Below, in pieces: positions 41,551-54,439 of a DNA stretch of 64,000 bases (its first letter is position 1; each line of letters opens with the position of its first letter). Position numbers and translations under genes: made by a program. The DNA comes from Rahnella inusitata. GTDB lineage: Bacteria; Pseudomonadota; Gammaproteobacteria; Enterobacterales; Enterobacteriaceae. The notes below the pieces were generated by a model, which was not told the DNA's origin, did no database searches, and saw nothing but the letters and a program-made list of their open reading frames with translations. Where the stretch lies: the NCBI RefSeq assembly GCF_003263515.1, contig NZ_JYDE01000036.1, forward strand, positions 1 through 64,000, written 5' to 3'.

Positions 41551-41584
41551 AAAAAAGAAAGCCCAACCAAAAAGTTGAGCTTTC
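41551..41584 (-). terminator. Intrinsic terminator of ilvIH
   Basis: Minus strand GAAAGCTCAAC-loop-GTTGGGCTTTC (11 bp, one G-U) followed by TTTTTTG, about 40 bases after the ilvH stop. Confidence 0.88.
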
Positions 41585-41625
41585 CTAGAGCAGATAAACT
41601 TTACATCGTGCTGATTTTTTACGCT

Positions 41626-42117
41626 TTAGCGCATGATCTTGTCGCCGCGCGAAACACCGACCACGCCGGAGCGAGCCACTTCGACGATTTCAGCCACATC
41701 ACGAATGCTGGCTAAGAAGGCGTCGAGCTTGTCGCTGGTGCCGGCAAGCTGAACGGTGTAAAGCGTCGCCGTCACATCCACAATCTGGCCGCGGAAGATT
41801 TCAGTTGAACGTTTCACCTCTTCGCGGCCATAACCGGAGGCCTGGACCTTGACCAGCATGATTTCACGCTCAACGTGAGCACCCTGCACCAGTTCGGTGA
41901 CACGCAGCACGTCGACAAGCTTATGCAGCTGCTTTTCGATCTGCTCAAGCACCTTGGCATCGCCTACGGTCTGGATCGTCATTCGCGACAATGTTGGATC
42001 ATCGGTCGGCGCAACGGTGAGGCTTTCAATGTTGTAGCCACGCTGAGAGAACAGGCCGACTACACGGGACAACGCGCCCGATTCGTTTTCCAGTAATACT
42101 GATAAAATCCGGCGCAT
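41626..42117 (-). CDS. ilvH: Acetohydroxyacid synthase III small subunit
   Basis: IlvH is the regulatory subunit of AHAS III and gives it valine feedback inhibition. ATG 42117 gives 163 residues, identical in length and start ([19 protein letters not shown]) to E. coli; a longer in-frame start at 42147 overlaps ilvI and is not conserved. The N-terminal ACT domain that binds valine covers about residues 1-80; the C-terminal domain ends [10 protein letters not shown]. It starts two bases after the ilvI stop. Confidence 0.96.
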   Translation of the reverse strand: MRRILSVLLENESGALSRVVGLFSQRGYNIESLTVAPTDDPTLSRMTIQTVGDAKVLEQIEKQLHKLVDVLRVTELVQGAHVEREIMLVKVQASGYGREEVKRSTEIFRGQIVDVTATLYTVQLAGTSDKLDAFLASIRDVAEIVEVARSGVVGVSRGDKIMR

Positions 42118-42119
42118 GA

Positions 42120-43838
42120 TCAGGTCCTCTCCGTTTTGCTTAACCACATTTCGTCCATCGCACCGCCACGGATGTGCATCGGGTAAACGTGTTCTGTTTC
42201 ATCAATGCTGATATCCACAAATACCAGACGGTTTTTCTGTTCCAGTGCCTGAATCAGTTTGCTTTCCAGCTCATCCGGCGTGCGAATGGCAATGCCAACG
42301 TGACCATAGGCTTCCGCCAGTTTGACGAAGTCAGGCAGCGATTCCATGTAGGATTGCGAATGGCGACCGGAGTAAATCATGTCCTGCCACTGTTTCACCA
42401 TACCGAGATAACCGTTATTCAGGTTGACCACAATGACTGGCAAACCGTATTGCAGCGCGGTCGACAACTCCTGAATGTTCATCTGGATGCTGCCGTCGCC
42501 GGTGACACAAATGACCGTTTCGTCCGGCAGACCAAGTTTCACACCCAGCGCGGCAGGCAGGCCGAAGCCCATCGTTCCGAGACCACCGGAATTTATCCAG
42601 CGACGTGGCTTATCAAACTGATAATAGAGCGCGGCAAACATCTGATGCTGACCTACGTCCGACGTCACATAGGCGTCGCCGTGGGTCAGGCGATGCAGCG
42701 TTTCGATAACGGCCTGCGGTTTGATCTTGCCACTGTTTTTGTCGTAGCTCAGGCATTGACGCGCACGCCAGTTTTCAATACTTGTCCACCAGTCGCGCAA
42801 CGCATCGAATTCCTGTTTGTCATCGCTCTGCGCCAGCAGTTCCAGCATCTGAACCAGCGTCTGCTTCGCATCACCCACAATCGGAATGTCTGCACTGACA
42901 GTTTTTGAGATAGACGTCGGGTCGATATCGATATGCATTACCGTGGCATTCGGACAGTACTTCGCCAGATTGTTGGTCGTACGGTCGTCGAAACGCACGC
43001 CCACGCCGAAAATCAGATCGGCATTGTGCATCACCATATTGGCTTCGTAGGTGCCATGCATGCCGAGCATACCGAGACTCTGACGATGGGTGCCCGGAAA
43101 TGCGCCCAATCCCATCAGGGAGGTGGTCACCGGCAGATTCAGTTTTTCTGCCAGTTCCAGAATTTCTGCGTGGCACTCAGAGTTAATAGCGCCACCGCCA
43201 ACGTACAGCACCGGTTTTTTGGCGGCCAGCAACGTCTGCAATGCGCGTTTGATCTGGCCACGATGACCCTGCACCGTCGGGTTATACGACCGCATCGTTA
43301 CCTGCTCAGGGTAAGCGTACGGCAATTTGATTTGTGGATTCACCACGTCTTTAGGCAAATCAACCACCACCGGACCCGGACGGCCCGTGGACGCCAGATA
43401 GAACGCTTTTTTCAGCACGGTAGGAATATCTTCCGCGCGTTTTACCAGAAAACTGTGCTTCACCACCGGACGGGAGATCCCCACCATGTCGCATTCCTGG
43501 AACGCGTCATAACCGATCAGTGAACTGTGTACCTGGCCGGATAGCACCACCAGCGGAATGGAATCCATATAAGCTGTCGCAATACCGGTGATAGCATTGG
43601 TTGCACCGGGACCGGACGTCACCAGCACCACGCCCACTTCGCCCGTGGCGCGCGCATAACCGTCAGCCATATGAACAGCGGCCTGCTCATGTCTCACCAG
43701 CACATGATCAATCCCGCCGACCGTGTGCAGGGCATCATAGATATCCAACACCGCTCCGCCGGGATAACCGAATAACTGCTTCACGCCCTGATCGATTAAC
43801 GATCGAACGACCATCTCGGCTCCTGACAACATCTCCAT
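42120..43838 (-). CDS. ilvI: Acetohydroxyacid synthase III large subunit
   Basis: IlvI condenses pyruvate to acetolactate, or pyruvate and 2-oxobutyrate to acetohydroxybutyrate, the first common step to Ile, Val and Leu. The 572 residues (E. coli 574) carry the catalytic-glutamate region [18 protein letters not shown] and the ThDP/Mg motif [12 protein letters not shown]...NLNNGYLG. The central FAD-binding domain has [10 protein letters not shown]. Start ATG 43838 with GGAGG. In E. coli ilvIH is activated by Lrp; the AT-rich leader here fits, but Lrp sites cannot be read with certainty. Confidence 0.97.
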   Translation of the reverse strand: MEMLSGAEMVVRSLIDQGVKQLFGYPGGAVLDIYDALHTVGGIDHVLVRHEQAAVHMADGYARATGEVGVVLVTSGPGATNAITGIATAYMDSIPLVVLSGQVHSSLIGYDAFQECDMVGISRPVVKHSFLVKRAEDIPTVLKKAFYLASTGRPGPVVVDLPKDVVNPQIKLPYAYPEQVTMRSYNPTVQGHRGQIKRALQTLLAAKKPVLYVGGGAINSECHAEILELAEKLNLPVTTSLMGLGAFPGTHRQSLGMLGMHGTYEANMVMHNADLIFGVGVRFDDRTTNNLAKYCPNATVMHIDIDPTSISKTVSADIPIVGDAKQTLVQMLELLAQSDDKQEFDALRDWWTSIENWRARQCLSYDKNSGKIKPQAVIETLHRLTHGDAYVTSDVGQHQMFAALYYQFDKPRRWINSGGLGTMGFGLPAALGVKLGLPDETVICVTGDGSIQMNIQELSTALQYGLPVIVVNLNNGYLGMVKQWQDMIYSGRHSQSYMESLPDFVKLAEAYGHVGIAIRTPDELESKLIQALEQKNRLVFVDISIDETEHVYPMHIRGGAMDEMWLSKTERT

Positions 43839-44197
43839 GGTTTTGCCTCCAGGCTTTTTATTTCTTCTATAGGATGACTTTTTATTTCAGCAAGCTGTTC
43901 TATCAAGCAGCAATCTAAAGTTAAATCACTGAATTTTAGGCCTTTACGCAGAGCGGATGAAAACCCTGCTGCTCTTATTGGCGTTGCTAACTCAACTCAG
44001 TACCTTAGCGTGAGAATTTGGGTCAGGCAAACGCCAAAATAGGGATGACAGATTTCGTTTATTGCGACGCGCTGCCATCAATCGCCCGTCCGCTACAAAA
44101 CACTGCCTGCGTACGGCAACCAGTCAGAAATATCAGGAAGGCGGGAAAAATTACAGGATTAAATTATGTCTGATGCTGACATAAAAATGATCAGCAA
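43839..44197. promoter_or_regulatory. ilvIH upstream region
   Basis: About 360 non-coding bases precede ilvI. A candidate sigma-70 promoter is TTGCTG (43893-43888), 16-base spacer, TATAGA (43871-43866) on the minus strand, giving a short leader before ilvI. The segment is AT-rich near ilvI, as expected for an Lrp target, but no individual Lrp site is called. No ORF with a ribosome binding site was seen. Confidence 0.4.
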
Positions 44198-44221
44198 ACC
44201 GGCGAACAGGCATTCGCCGGT
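44198..44221 (-). terminator. Probable terminator of the acyl-CoA ligase gene
   Basis: A perfect 9 bp stem, ACCGGCGAA / TTCGCCGGT, with a 6-base loop lies 27 bases after the ligase stop. On the minus strand only a weak T-rich tail follows, so termination may be partial. Confidence 0.6.
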
Positions 44222-44247
44222 GTTGAGAAAAAGAGAAAGACGCGGCG

Positions 44248-46044
44248 TTATTCGCCGTAAAGCTCGTCGATTTCCTTTTTATAACGGCTGAAAATAACCT
44301 TACGACGCAGCTTGAGCGTCGGCGTCAGTTCGCCAGATTCCATGGTGAAGGGTTTGATCAGCAGGACAAATTTTTTCACCTGCTCAAAGCCTGCCAGATC
44401 GTGCTGAATTTCGCGTAACTGGTGAGCAAACAGTGACAGAATCTGTTCGTTTTTGACCAGACCGCTCCGGTTGAAATAATCGATATGATGCGCCTGCGCG
44501 TACATGTTAAGCACATCGAAATCCGGCACGATCAGCGCAGAAACAAAGTGACGCTCATCGGCTATCACCGCGGCCTGTTCAATGTAGCGATCCTGGACCA
44601 GCGTGCCTTCGATCCGCTGTGGCGCGATGTATTTACCGCCTGACGTTTTCATCAGATCTTTCAGTCGTTCGGTGATAAACACGTTGCCTTGTGCATCCAT
44701 CTTCCCCGCATCGCCGGTTTTGAACCAGCCATCCGCAGTGAAACTGGCCGCTGTTTCTTCGGGTTTATTGAAGTAACCGCGCAGCAGCGTGGGTCCGCGT
44801 ACCTGAATTTCATTTTCGTCACCGATGCGCACATCGATTTCCGGCAACGCCGTGCCAACTGAGCCAAAGCGGAAATCTTTCTCTTCCCAGCAGGTGACGG
44901 TGGCGCAGGTTTCGGTCAGACCATAACCGTATTTGATATGCAAACCGAGGGATTCGAAAAACAGGATCACATTATCATCAAGGCTCGCGCCGGCGGCTGG
45001 CAGAAAACGTAAGTTGCCGCCGAGCAAGCCGCGCAGCTTTTTGAGCACCAGCTTATCCGCCAGAAAATATGCCGGTGAGAGCCAGAAGGGATAACGTTCG
45101 CCACGGCGCTCGATCAGAAATTTCTCTTTACCCTGCGAAACTGCCCAGTGGAACAGCCACTTTTTCACTGTTCCCGCGCGGGCGACTTTATCGTGGATTG
45201 CACTGAACACTTTTTCATAGAAACGCGGCACGGCGCACATGACGGTAGGTTTCACCGCCTGTAACGCATCCCGCACTAAATCGGTATCGCGCAGAAAGAC
45301 GTTCTGCGCACCGCAATGCATCACAAAGAAGCTCCACGCCCGTTCGAACACATGCGCCAGCGGCAAGAAACACAGGGAGATATCCTGGTCAGAAATCGTC
45401 AGACGTTTTTCGTGCTGCTTTAGCTGCGTCGCCATGCTGCGATAGTCGAGCATCACACCTTTGGCTTCCCCTGTGGTACCGGAGGTATAAATCAGTGTGA
45501 ACAAATCGTTGAGATCGCTGGCGCTGATGCGTGCTTCGCGTTCGGCGTCTAACGCAGAGTCCGATACGGTGATATCAGACACATGCAGGGCTATCTGCAC
45601 GCCCTGTAAATCGACGTCACCATCCAGCACCAGGATGTGTTTTAGCTGCGGGCAGAGCTCGCGCAACGCAATCGCTGCGTCGTACTGCTTTTGGCCGACC
45701 ACGAATAAAATGCGGATGTCCGCATCGTTAAGCACATACGCTGATTGCGCGGGGGTATTGGTGGCATAGATCGGCACGGTTACCGCGCGCAGTTGTAAGA
45801 TTGCCAAATCCGCTATTGCCCAGGCGATGGAATTGTTCCCGCAGATGGCAATCCGCTCCTGAACCTCGACCCGCTCGCGTAAAAGGAGAGTCGATAAAGC
45901 ATCGACTTTCGCCCCTAACTGACGCCAAGTCAGTGAGGTTTCAACAGCGGGTGACCATTCACGAAAGGCGGTTTGGTCAGCACGAAGTGCGACCTGTTGG
46001 CGAAAACGGGCGATCAGATGGTAGTCATTTAAGGTTGGATTCAT
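44248..46044 (-). CDS. AMP-binding long-chain acyl-CoA ligase (FAA1/COG1022 type)
   Basis: The 598-residue protein is an adenylate-forming enzyme that would activate a fatty acid to its CoA ester. Motifs are complete: phosphate loop YTSGTTGEAKGVML near residue 190, LPLAHVFER, the adenine-binding YGYGLTETCA near 380, the hinge-region GWFKTGDAGKMD and the C-terminal lysine region KTSGGKYIAPQRIE. This architecture is the FAA1-like COG1022 branch, not the FadD branch. It lies between leuO and ilvI, which are adjacent in E. coli, so it is an insertion relative to that genome. Its substrate cannot be told from sequence; neighbours give no pathway hint. ATG 46044. Confidence 0.87.
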   Translation of the reverse strand: MNPTLNDYHLIARFRQQVALRADQTAFREWSPAVETSLTWRQLGAKVDALSTLLLRERVEVQERIAICGNNSIAWAIADLAILQLRAVTVPIYATNTPAQSAYVLNDADIRILFVVGQKQYDAAIALRELCPQLKHILVLDGDVDLQGVQIALHVSDITVSDSALDAEREARISASDLNDLFTLIYTSGTTGEAKGVMLDYRSMATQLKQHEKRLTISDQDISLCFLPLAHVFERAWSFFVMHCGAQNVFLRDTDLVRDALQAVKPTVMCAVPRFYEKVFSAIHDKVARAGTVKKWLFHWAVSQGKEKFLIERRGERYPFWLSPAYFLADKLVLKKLRGLLGGNLRFLPAAGASLDDNVILFFESLGLHIKYGYGLTETCATVTCWEEKDFRFGSVGTALPEIDVRIGDENEIQVRGPTLLRGYFNKPEETAASFTADGWFKTGDAGKMDAQGNVFITERLKDLMKTSGGKYIAPQRIEGTLVQDRYIEQAAVIADERHFVSALIVPDFDVLNMYAQAHHIDYFNRSGLVKNEQILSLFAHQLREIQHDLAGFEQVKKFVLLIKPFTMESGELTPTLKLRRKVIFSRYKKEIDELYGE

Positions 46045-46209
46045 TGAGCGTCTATACCGGCGTTCAGCGCAGCTCGCCAGGAGGCGGCTAACTGTATTGC
46101 TCTGTTACAAAGATTTAACGCAGTCTACCGACAAATATTGCGCGGCGAAATGAAATTATAGAGAGTCAGGAGGAGGCGAAACACCGGCTCAAAATGAGTA
46201 AATAGCGGG

Positions 46210-46254
46210 AAAAAAAAACCTGCGCAGCTTTAACGAGGCGAAAAAGCACGCAGG
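46210..46254 (-). terminator. Intrinsic terminator of leuO
   Basis: Minus strand CCTGCG, then an inner pair GCTTT/AAAGC, then CGCAGG followed by nine Ts. The composite stem lies about 80 bases after the leuO stop and separates it from the ligase gene. The rest of the 290-base gap (46045-46334) shows nothing else I can support. Confidence 0.85.
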
Positions 46255-46334
46255 ATAAAAAACTTCAAAATAAATCATAACCAGCCATATTTACTTCAGC
46301 GCGCACCAAAGTAAAAATGATGTTCGTTTAGGGA

Positions 46335-47282
46335 TCAGAGCGTCAATACGCACTGGCTTAATAAAGATTTCATCCACATATTGCCGCGGTCTTTACTGGA
46401 TGATTCATGCCATGACAGATAACAGGTCAGCTGATTTTTCATCCACGGTAATGGAATGACAGATAAATTTAGGATCCCGGTATTGGCCTGCGCTAACCAG
46501 CGGGGAACCAGCGCCACCATATCGGTTTTCGACACGACTTCCATGACGCTGTAGAGATCTGTTCCCTGATAGGCGATTAAAGATTGCAGCTCAGGGTCAT
46601 CATAATAAGGCGCACTGAAGGAATAGAAGCGGTCAATCATCATGACAGCATGTTTTTCGCGCAGGTATTTCTCGTCGGACATATAAGGACTAATACGCGG
46701 GTGATTTTGTGCTGCAACCAACACCAGTTCATCATTAAATAACGGTTCGTTACAGAAATCAGGCCGTTCAAATTTACGGTAGCTGATCATAAATTCGATA
46801 TTTTGGTAACGCAGCTGATGTTCAATATTATCATTAACGATAGTCTGTAATTTAATACTGACGCTGCTGGCCAGGGTATCGACGGCGTGAAGAACCTGAG
46901 AGGTCAGGCGCTTATCCAGCGGGCTACAAATTGCGACGTTAAACTGGCGCATGCTGATACTGGGATCGAAACCTGCACCGGGCAATTCATTCATGACCAA
47001 CTGAAGTGCCTGACGGACAGGGCCGAACAGCTGACGGGCACGCATTGTCGGTTGGATGCCCCGACCGAAGCGAACAAATAAATCATCATTGAACATGACT
47101 TTCAAACGGGCCACGGCATTACTTACGGCAGGCTGAGACATGCCCAGCATATTAGCTGCACGAGTAATATTTTGTAATTGCATGACGGCATCGAAGACAG
47201 TCAATAAATTAAGATCGACATTACGCAGATGCGTTTCAAACTCGGCAGGTTTTGCAGAGCTTTCGGTAATGATATCAGACAT
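46335..47282 (-). CDS. leuO: LysR-family regulator LeuO
   Basis: LeuO is a global anti-silencing LysR-type regulator that opposes H-NS. The N-terminal helix-turn-helix is very close to E. coli (RNVDLNLLTVFDAVMQLQN, then ARLKVMFNDDLFVRFGRGIQP); the ligand-binding half has diverged. ATG 47282 gives 315 residues (E. coli 314) and has GGGGAT seven bases upstream; an earlier in-frame ATG at 47294 has no ribosome binding site. It is divergent from leuABCD across an AT-rich spacer, the standard arrangement. Confidence 0.93.
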   Translation of the reverse strand: MSDIITESSAKPAEFETHLRNVDLNLLTVFDAVMQLQNITRAANMLGMSQPAVSNAVARLKVMFNDDLFVRFGRGIQPTMRARQLFGPVRQALQLVMNELPGAGFDPSISMRQFNVAICSPLDKRLTSQVLHAVDTLASSVSIKLQTIVNDNIEHQLRYQNIEFMISYRKFERPDFCNEPLFNDELVLVAAQNHPRISPYMSDEKYLREKHAVMMIDRFYSFSAPYYDDPELQSLIAYQGTDLYSVMEVVSKTDMVALVPRWLAQANTGILNLSVIPLPWMKNQLTCYLSWHESSSKDRGNMWMKSLLSQCVLTL

Positions 47283-47769
47283 GGTTATCCCCATTAAAGA
47301 TCATCAGGCTTGAAGAATAATGATTATCTTTAATTGATTTATTTAAACAAAACACGGCACAGTCATATCAGACTAATAAATAATAGCCGACAAAAAACGC
47401 GTGCCATTTCATATTATTATTATTCGAAAAGGACCTAGGTGCTGCTTCTAATAATCAGAAAGTAAAATATAAATTTCATTTCTCTTCAAAAAACTGATGA
47501 TATAAGACAATAAAATAATTACCGAAACAACATGCAAAAATTGAATAATAAGTTAAGCAGAAGTAAATCATCTCTAATCAACTGAATCAGAAAGGTTATT
47601 TTTCAATCAGCATATTTTATAGTCCAGTTTTTTACGGTTTTGACCCAAAAAAATCATCGTAATGACTGAGGAATCCTTTCCTCCAAACACCCTCTTACAG
47701 GTAGTGTTTTATGCTAAATGAGATTGTTTTTCATTTGTGAAAATTACCGCTATTTCCACACTCTGAAGG
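47283..47769. other. AT-rich leuO-leuABCD spacer
   Basis: Almost 490 non-coding bases upstream of leuO are visibly AT-rich, with many A/T runs between 47330 and 47640, typical of an H-NS/LeuO silencing region. Two small palindromes are present: GAGGAA-TCCT-TTCCTC near 47670 and TTTTCA-TTTG-TGAAAA near 47730. No supported ORF; a 19-codon ATG frame near 47660 lacks a ribosome binding site. Confidence 0.55.
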
Positions 47770-47798
47770 TTGACATAGCACACACATTCCCGTATCAC
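47770..47798 (+). promoter_or_regulatory. leu operon promoter
   Basis: TTGACA (47770-47775, perfect), a 17-base spacer and TATCAC (47793-47798, 4/6) lie 60 bases upstream of the leader peptide leuL. Confidence 0.85.
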
Positions 47799-47857
47799 TT
47801 TAAGCACTGTTTGAACGATATCCGTTTAACTACCCTATTAAGAGAAGCTGAAAATAC

Positions 47858-47941
47858 ATGTTCATGATTACCCGTCTCCTTGGCCTACTACTCAACGCAA
47901 AAAATTTGCGCGGTATGCCAGTGGGCGAAAATCAGAACTGA
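47858..47941 (+). CDS. leuL: leu operon leader peptide
   Basis: A 27-codon ORF reads MFMITRLLGLLLNAKNLRGM and ends VGENQN. Leucine codons cluster: CTC, CTT, then after one Gly CTA, CTA, CTC, and a later TTG. This resembles E. coli LeuL, where a run of Leu codons senses charged tRNA-Leu. AGAGAAGC lies upstream of the ATG at 47858; the ATG two codons further (47864) is an alternative start. The stop is 20 bases before the attenuator stem. Two of the codons are the rare CTA, which would sharpen stalling. Confidence 0.9.
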   Translation: MFMITRLLGLLLNAKNLRGMPVGENQN

Positions 47942-47960
47942 TTCAACTTCCACAGACAAT

Positions 47961-47990
47961 AAACCCGCGCCGATGCGCGGGTTTTTTTTT
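47961..47990 (+). terminator. leu attenuator
   Basis: AACCCGCGC-CGAT-GCGCGGGTT, a perfect 9 bp stem followed by a run of Ts to 47990, lies between leuL and leuA. Ribosome stalling at the leuL leucine codons should favour an antiterminator and let transcription reach leuABCD. Confidence 0.93.
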
Positions 47991-48034
47991 ATCTCCCGCA
48001 GGGCGCGAAAAATAGAGCAGACAAGGAAAAACCC

Positions 48035-52120
<4,086 letters not shown>

Positions 52121-52130
52121 GGAAAACACC

Positions 52131-52733
52131 ATGGCTAAATTTACCCAACACATTGGTCTGGTGGTTCCGCTGGATGCCGCTAACGTCGATACCGATGCCA
52201 TCATTCCGAAACAGTTTTTGCAGAAAGTAACCCGTACCGGTTTCGGTCAGCACCTGTTTAACGACTGGCGTTTTCTGGACGACGCCGGTCAGGTGCCTAA
52301 CCCGGATTTCGTGCTGAATAAGCCGCGCTATAAAGGTGCGAGCATTTTACTGGCGCGTGAAAACTTTGGCTGCGGTTCTTCCCGTGAACATGCGCCGTGG
52401 GCGCTGACCGACTACGGTTTCCACGCGGTGATCGCGCCAAGCTTTGCCGATATTTTTTACGGTAACTCGTTCAACAACCAGTTACTGCCCATCACCCTGA
52501 GCGATGCAGAAATTGATGAGCTGTTCGCGCTGGTGAATGATAATGAAGGCATTACCTTTGAAGTGGATCTGGAAGCGCAGACCGTCAAAGCCGGTGATAA
52601 AAGCTATCCGTTTGTGATCGACAGCTTCCGCCGTCACTGCATGATTAACGGTCTGGACAGCATCGGTCTGACGCTGCAACACGAAGAAAACATCTCCGCT
52701 TACGAGAAGAATCAGCCTGCCTTTATGAACTGA
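52131..52733 (+). CDS. leuD: Isopropylmalate isomerase small subunit
   Basis: LeuD is the swivel-domain partner of LeuC. The 200 residues (E. coli 201) include the start [20 protein letters not shown] and the substrate-binding loop [21 protein letters not shown] 52131 follows GAGGAAAAC, ten bases after leuC. It ends the operon before a strong terminator. Confidence 0.97.
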   Translation: MAKFTQHIGLVVPLDAANVDTDAIIPKQFLQKVTRTGFGQHLFNDWRFLDDAGQVPNPDFVLNKPRYKGASILLARENFGCGSSREHAPWALTDYGFHAVIAPSFADIFYGNSFNNQLLPITLSDAEIDELFALVNDNEGITFEVDLEAQTVKAGDKSYPFVIDSFRRHCMINGLDSIGLTLQHEENISAYEKNQPAFMN

Positions 52734-52751
52734 TTCCACCCCCGAAAGCAT

Positions 52752-52784
52752 AAAAAAAACCCGCGACTGTCGCGGGTTTTTCTT
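52752..52784. terminator. Bidirectional terminator between leuD and setA
   Basis: AAAACCCGCGA-CTG-TCGCGGGTTTT is a perfect 11 bp stem flanked by A and T runs, lying between convergent leuD and setA; it fits both strands. Confidence 0.93.
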
Positions 52785-52794
52785 TTCATATCAT

Positions 52795-53958
52795 TCAGAC
52801 GTCTTTGACTTTATACATCAGGCCTAATGCGATAATCGCCAGCCCCGTCGCCACCCAGTACACCGGATAATGCCCGAAGCTTTCGACGATAAAGCCTTGC
52901 AATAATCCCGCGCAGATAACGCCACTGGAAATGCTGTTGGTGAACAACGTCGTCGCTGAACCCGCACGACCCGGCATCAGATCCTGAAAATAGAGCATCC
53001 CGATACCCGCCACGATACCGATGAAAATCGCGTTAAACAGCTGGAGGATCATCAGCGCGACTTTGAACTGGAACAAAACCAGTCCGGCGTAGAAAACCAC
53101 CCCGCTGGCCACCGCATACAGCATCAGCTTGCGCTTACCGGTACGTTTGACCAGATAACCCGCCAGCAACATCGCCGGAATTTCGAGCCCTGCCGCCGTC
53201 CCCATCAGCAAGCCCGCCAGCCCTTCCGGCAACCCCAGATCGCTGGTGATGTAAAGCGGCATATCAATCACGTACATGATGTTGCAGGTCCACATCAGCA
53301 GGGAGGCGAAGAACAGAAGACGCACATCTTTATTGCGCCACGCGCTGACCGGCACCACTTTTTCATCCACCGGCTGCTCGACGCGCGGCACCGACGGCAG
53401 GAAGAACACGATCATCAGGATGCTGCCGACAAACACCGCGGCGGCGCTCAGGTACATCGGCGTAAATCCGTAATTCAGCGCCAGCATGAAGGAAAGCGGC
53501 GGGCCGAGTACCCACGCCAGCGAGAGCATCGCACGCATCATTGAGCTGAACATCACCACTTCGCTCGATGAGCGATCGGCATGTTCACGCGCCAGTGCGA
53601 ACAGCTGCGGCATTGAGGCATTCCCGATCGCCGCCAGCAATACGCCGACGGTGATCAGCACCAGATAGTCGCGGCTGAACGCAAAGACCAGACTGTTACC
53701 GATGGCCATCAGGCAGCAAAAGATCAGCAGCTTGCGGCGGTCACCTTTGTTATCAGAACGGTTCGCCAGCAGGAAACTGATCGCAATCCCGGCGATGGCG
53801 TTGACGGTATAAAAGAAGCCGACCCACAGCGGGCGAACTTTCACTTCATTGGTCAGAAACAGACTGAGCGTCGGTGCCTGTAATGCGCCAGCAATACCAC
53901 ACAGCAAGGACACCACCAGAAAGGTGACATAAATGGCATTAATACGAGGTTTTGGCAT
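52795..53958 (-). CDS. setA: Sugar efflux transporter SetA
   Basis: SetA is an inner-membrane MFS exporter of glucose analogues and lactose, linked to relief of sugar-phosphate stress. ATG 53958 (AGGGA upstream) gives 387 residues (E. coli 392); a TTG-started extension is not conserved. About 12 membrane helices are visible, with SLLCGIAGALQAPTLSLFL, SDNKGDRRKLLIFCC and FQDLMPGRAGSATTLFTNS closely matching SetA. It lies 92 bases downstream of the SgrS terminator on the same strand, so as in E. coli it may be partly transcribed by read-through from the sgrS promoter. Confidence 0.93.
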   Translation of the reverse strand: MPKPRINAIYVTFLVVSLLCGIAGALQAPTLSLFLTNEVKVRPLWVGFFYTVNAIAGIAISFLLANRSDNKGDRRKLLIFCCLMAIGNSLVFAFSRDYLVLITVGVLLAAIGNASMPQLFALAREHADRSSSEVVMFSSMMRAMLSLAWVLGPPLSFMLALNYGFTPMYLSAAAVFVGSILMIVFFLPSVPRVEQPVDEKVVPVSAWRNKDVRLLFFASLLMWTCNIMYVIDMPLYITSDLGLPEGLAGLLMGTAAGLEIPAMLLAGYLVKRTGKRKLMLYAVASGVVFYAGLVLFQFKVALMILQLFNAIFIGIVAGIGMLYFQDLMPGRAGSATTLFTNSISSGVICAGLLQGFIVESFGHYPVYWVATGLAIIALGLMYKVKDV

Positions 53959-54050
53959 GACGTCGTCCCTGAGAAATGAAAGTCTTACAAACAAGACCCC
54001 CAGTGTAGCTAAGTTTTAAAGGGTTTCGAGGGGTTCTGAAAAATGGATAT

Positions 54051-54372
54051 AAAAAAACCAGTGAGTTACCCCACTGGCTGGTGAAATTACACCATTACTC
54101 AGAAAATCGAATTGGGTCGAGCCTGTTGTCTGACTATCAAATCCTTCGACGGTATTGTTCTTCGTCAAGCGACTCCATATCCCACTGGGTCAGCCCGGAC
54201 AGAATATCCATCCGATAATCGACCGGCACCCAGGACAGCCAGTCAGCATGATTTTTTGCCGCGTTGCGTTTAATGGCAGCGCTGCTGATTGCGGAGAAAT
54301 AACGCTGATAAAAACGGGCATTCAACGTGCGTTTCATGATGACCTCCGGGTATTCACAACAGGCTTTCGTTG
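54051..54372 (-). ncRNA. sgrS: SgrS small RNA (glucose-phosphate stress)
   Basis: SgrS base-pairs with ptsG and other mRNAs through Hfq when sugar phosphates build up. The 3' half is recognisable: TGAGTAATGGTGTAA (54101-54087) corresponds to the E. coli pairing region TGAGTATTGGTGTAA, followed by a small GGTG/CACC hairpin and the terminator CCAGTG-loop-CACTGG with seven Ts (54077-54051). The 5' end is estimated from a candidate promoter (TTTATC, 17 bases, GATACT at 54384-54379). The predicted length of about 320 bases exceeds the 227 of E. coli, mostly because the embedded sgrT is longer. It is divergent from its activator gene sgrR. Confidence 0.88.
54137..54337 (-). CDS. sgrT: SgrT, inhibitor of glucose PTS transporter
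   Basis: This 66-codon ORF lies within SgrS with a strong ribosome binding site (GGAGGTCATC before ATG 54337). E. coli SgrT (43 residues) inhibits EIICB-Glc directly. Two blocks match it: FYQRYFSA (E. coli FYQHYFTA) and WLSWVPVDYRMDILSGLTQWD (E. coli pattern LRWLSVPQ...MLEGLMQWD). Between and around them the protein is longer: seven extra N-terminal residues, an insert SAAIKRNAAKNHAD, and an acidic/basic tail MESLDEEQYRRRI. The ORF ends upstream of the pairing region, as in E. coli. Confidence 0.85.
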   Translation of the reverse strand: MKRTLNARFYQRYFSAISSAAIKRNAAKNHADWLSWVPVDYRMDILSGLTQWDMESLDEEQYRRRI

Positions 54373-54439
54373 AGAAACAGTATCGGAGTAATATGGGGAA
54401 AGATAAATTGATGAAGATCGCCCTTGGAGTTCCCCTTTT

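Noticed and set aside
42174-42908. 244-codon plus-strand frame over ilvI
   Set aside because: Antisense to a conserved gene with no supporting signal.
47661-47720. 19-codon ATG frame upstream of leuL
   Set aside because: No ribosome binding site, no promoter nearby and no resemblance to a known leader peptide.
53959-53994. TTG-started N-terminal extension of SetA
   Set aside because: Unconserved residues before the MPKPRINAIYV start; ATG 53958 has a ribosome binding site.
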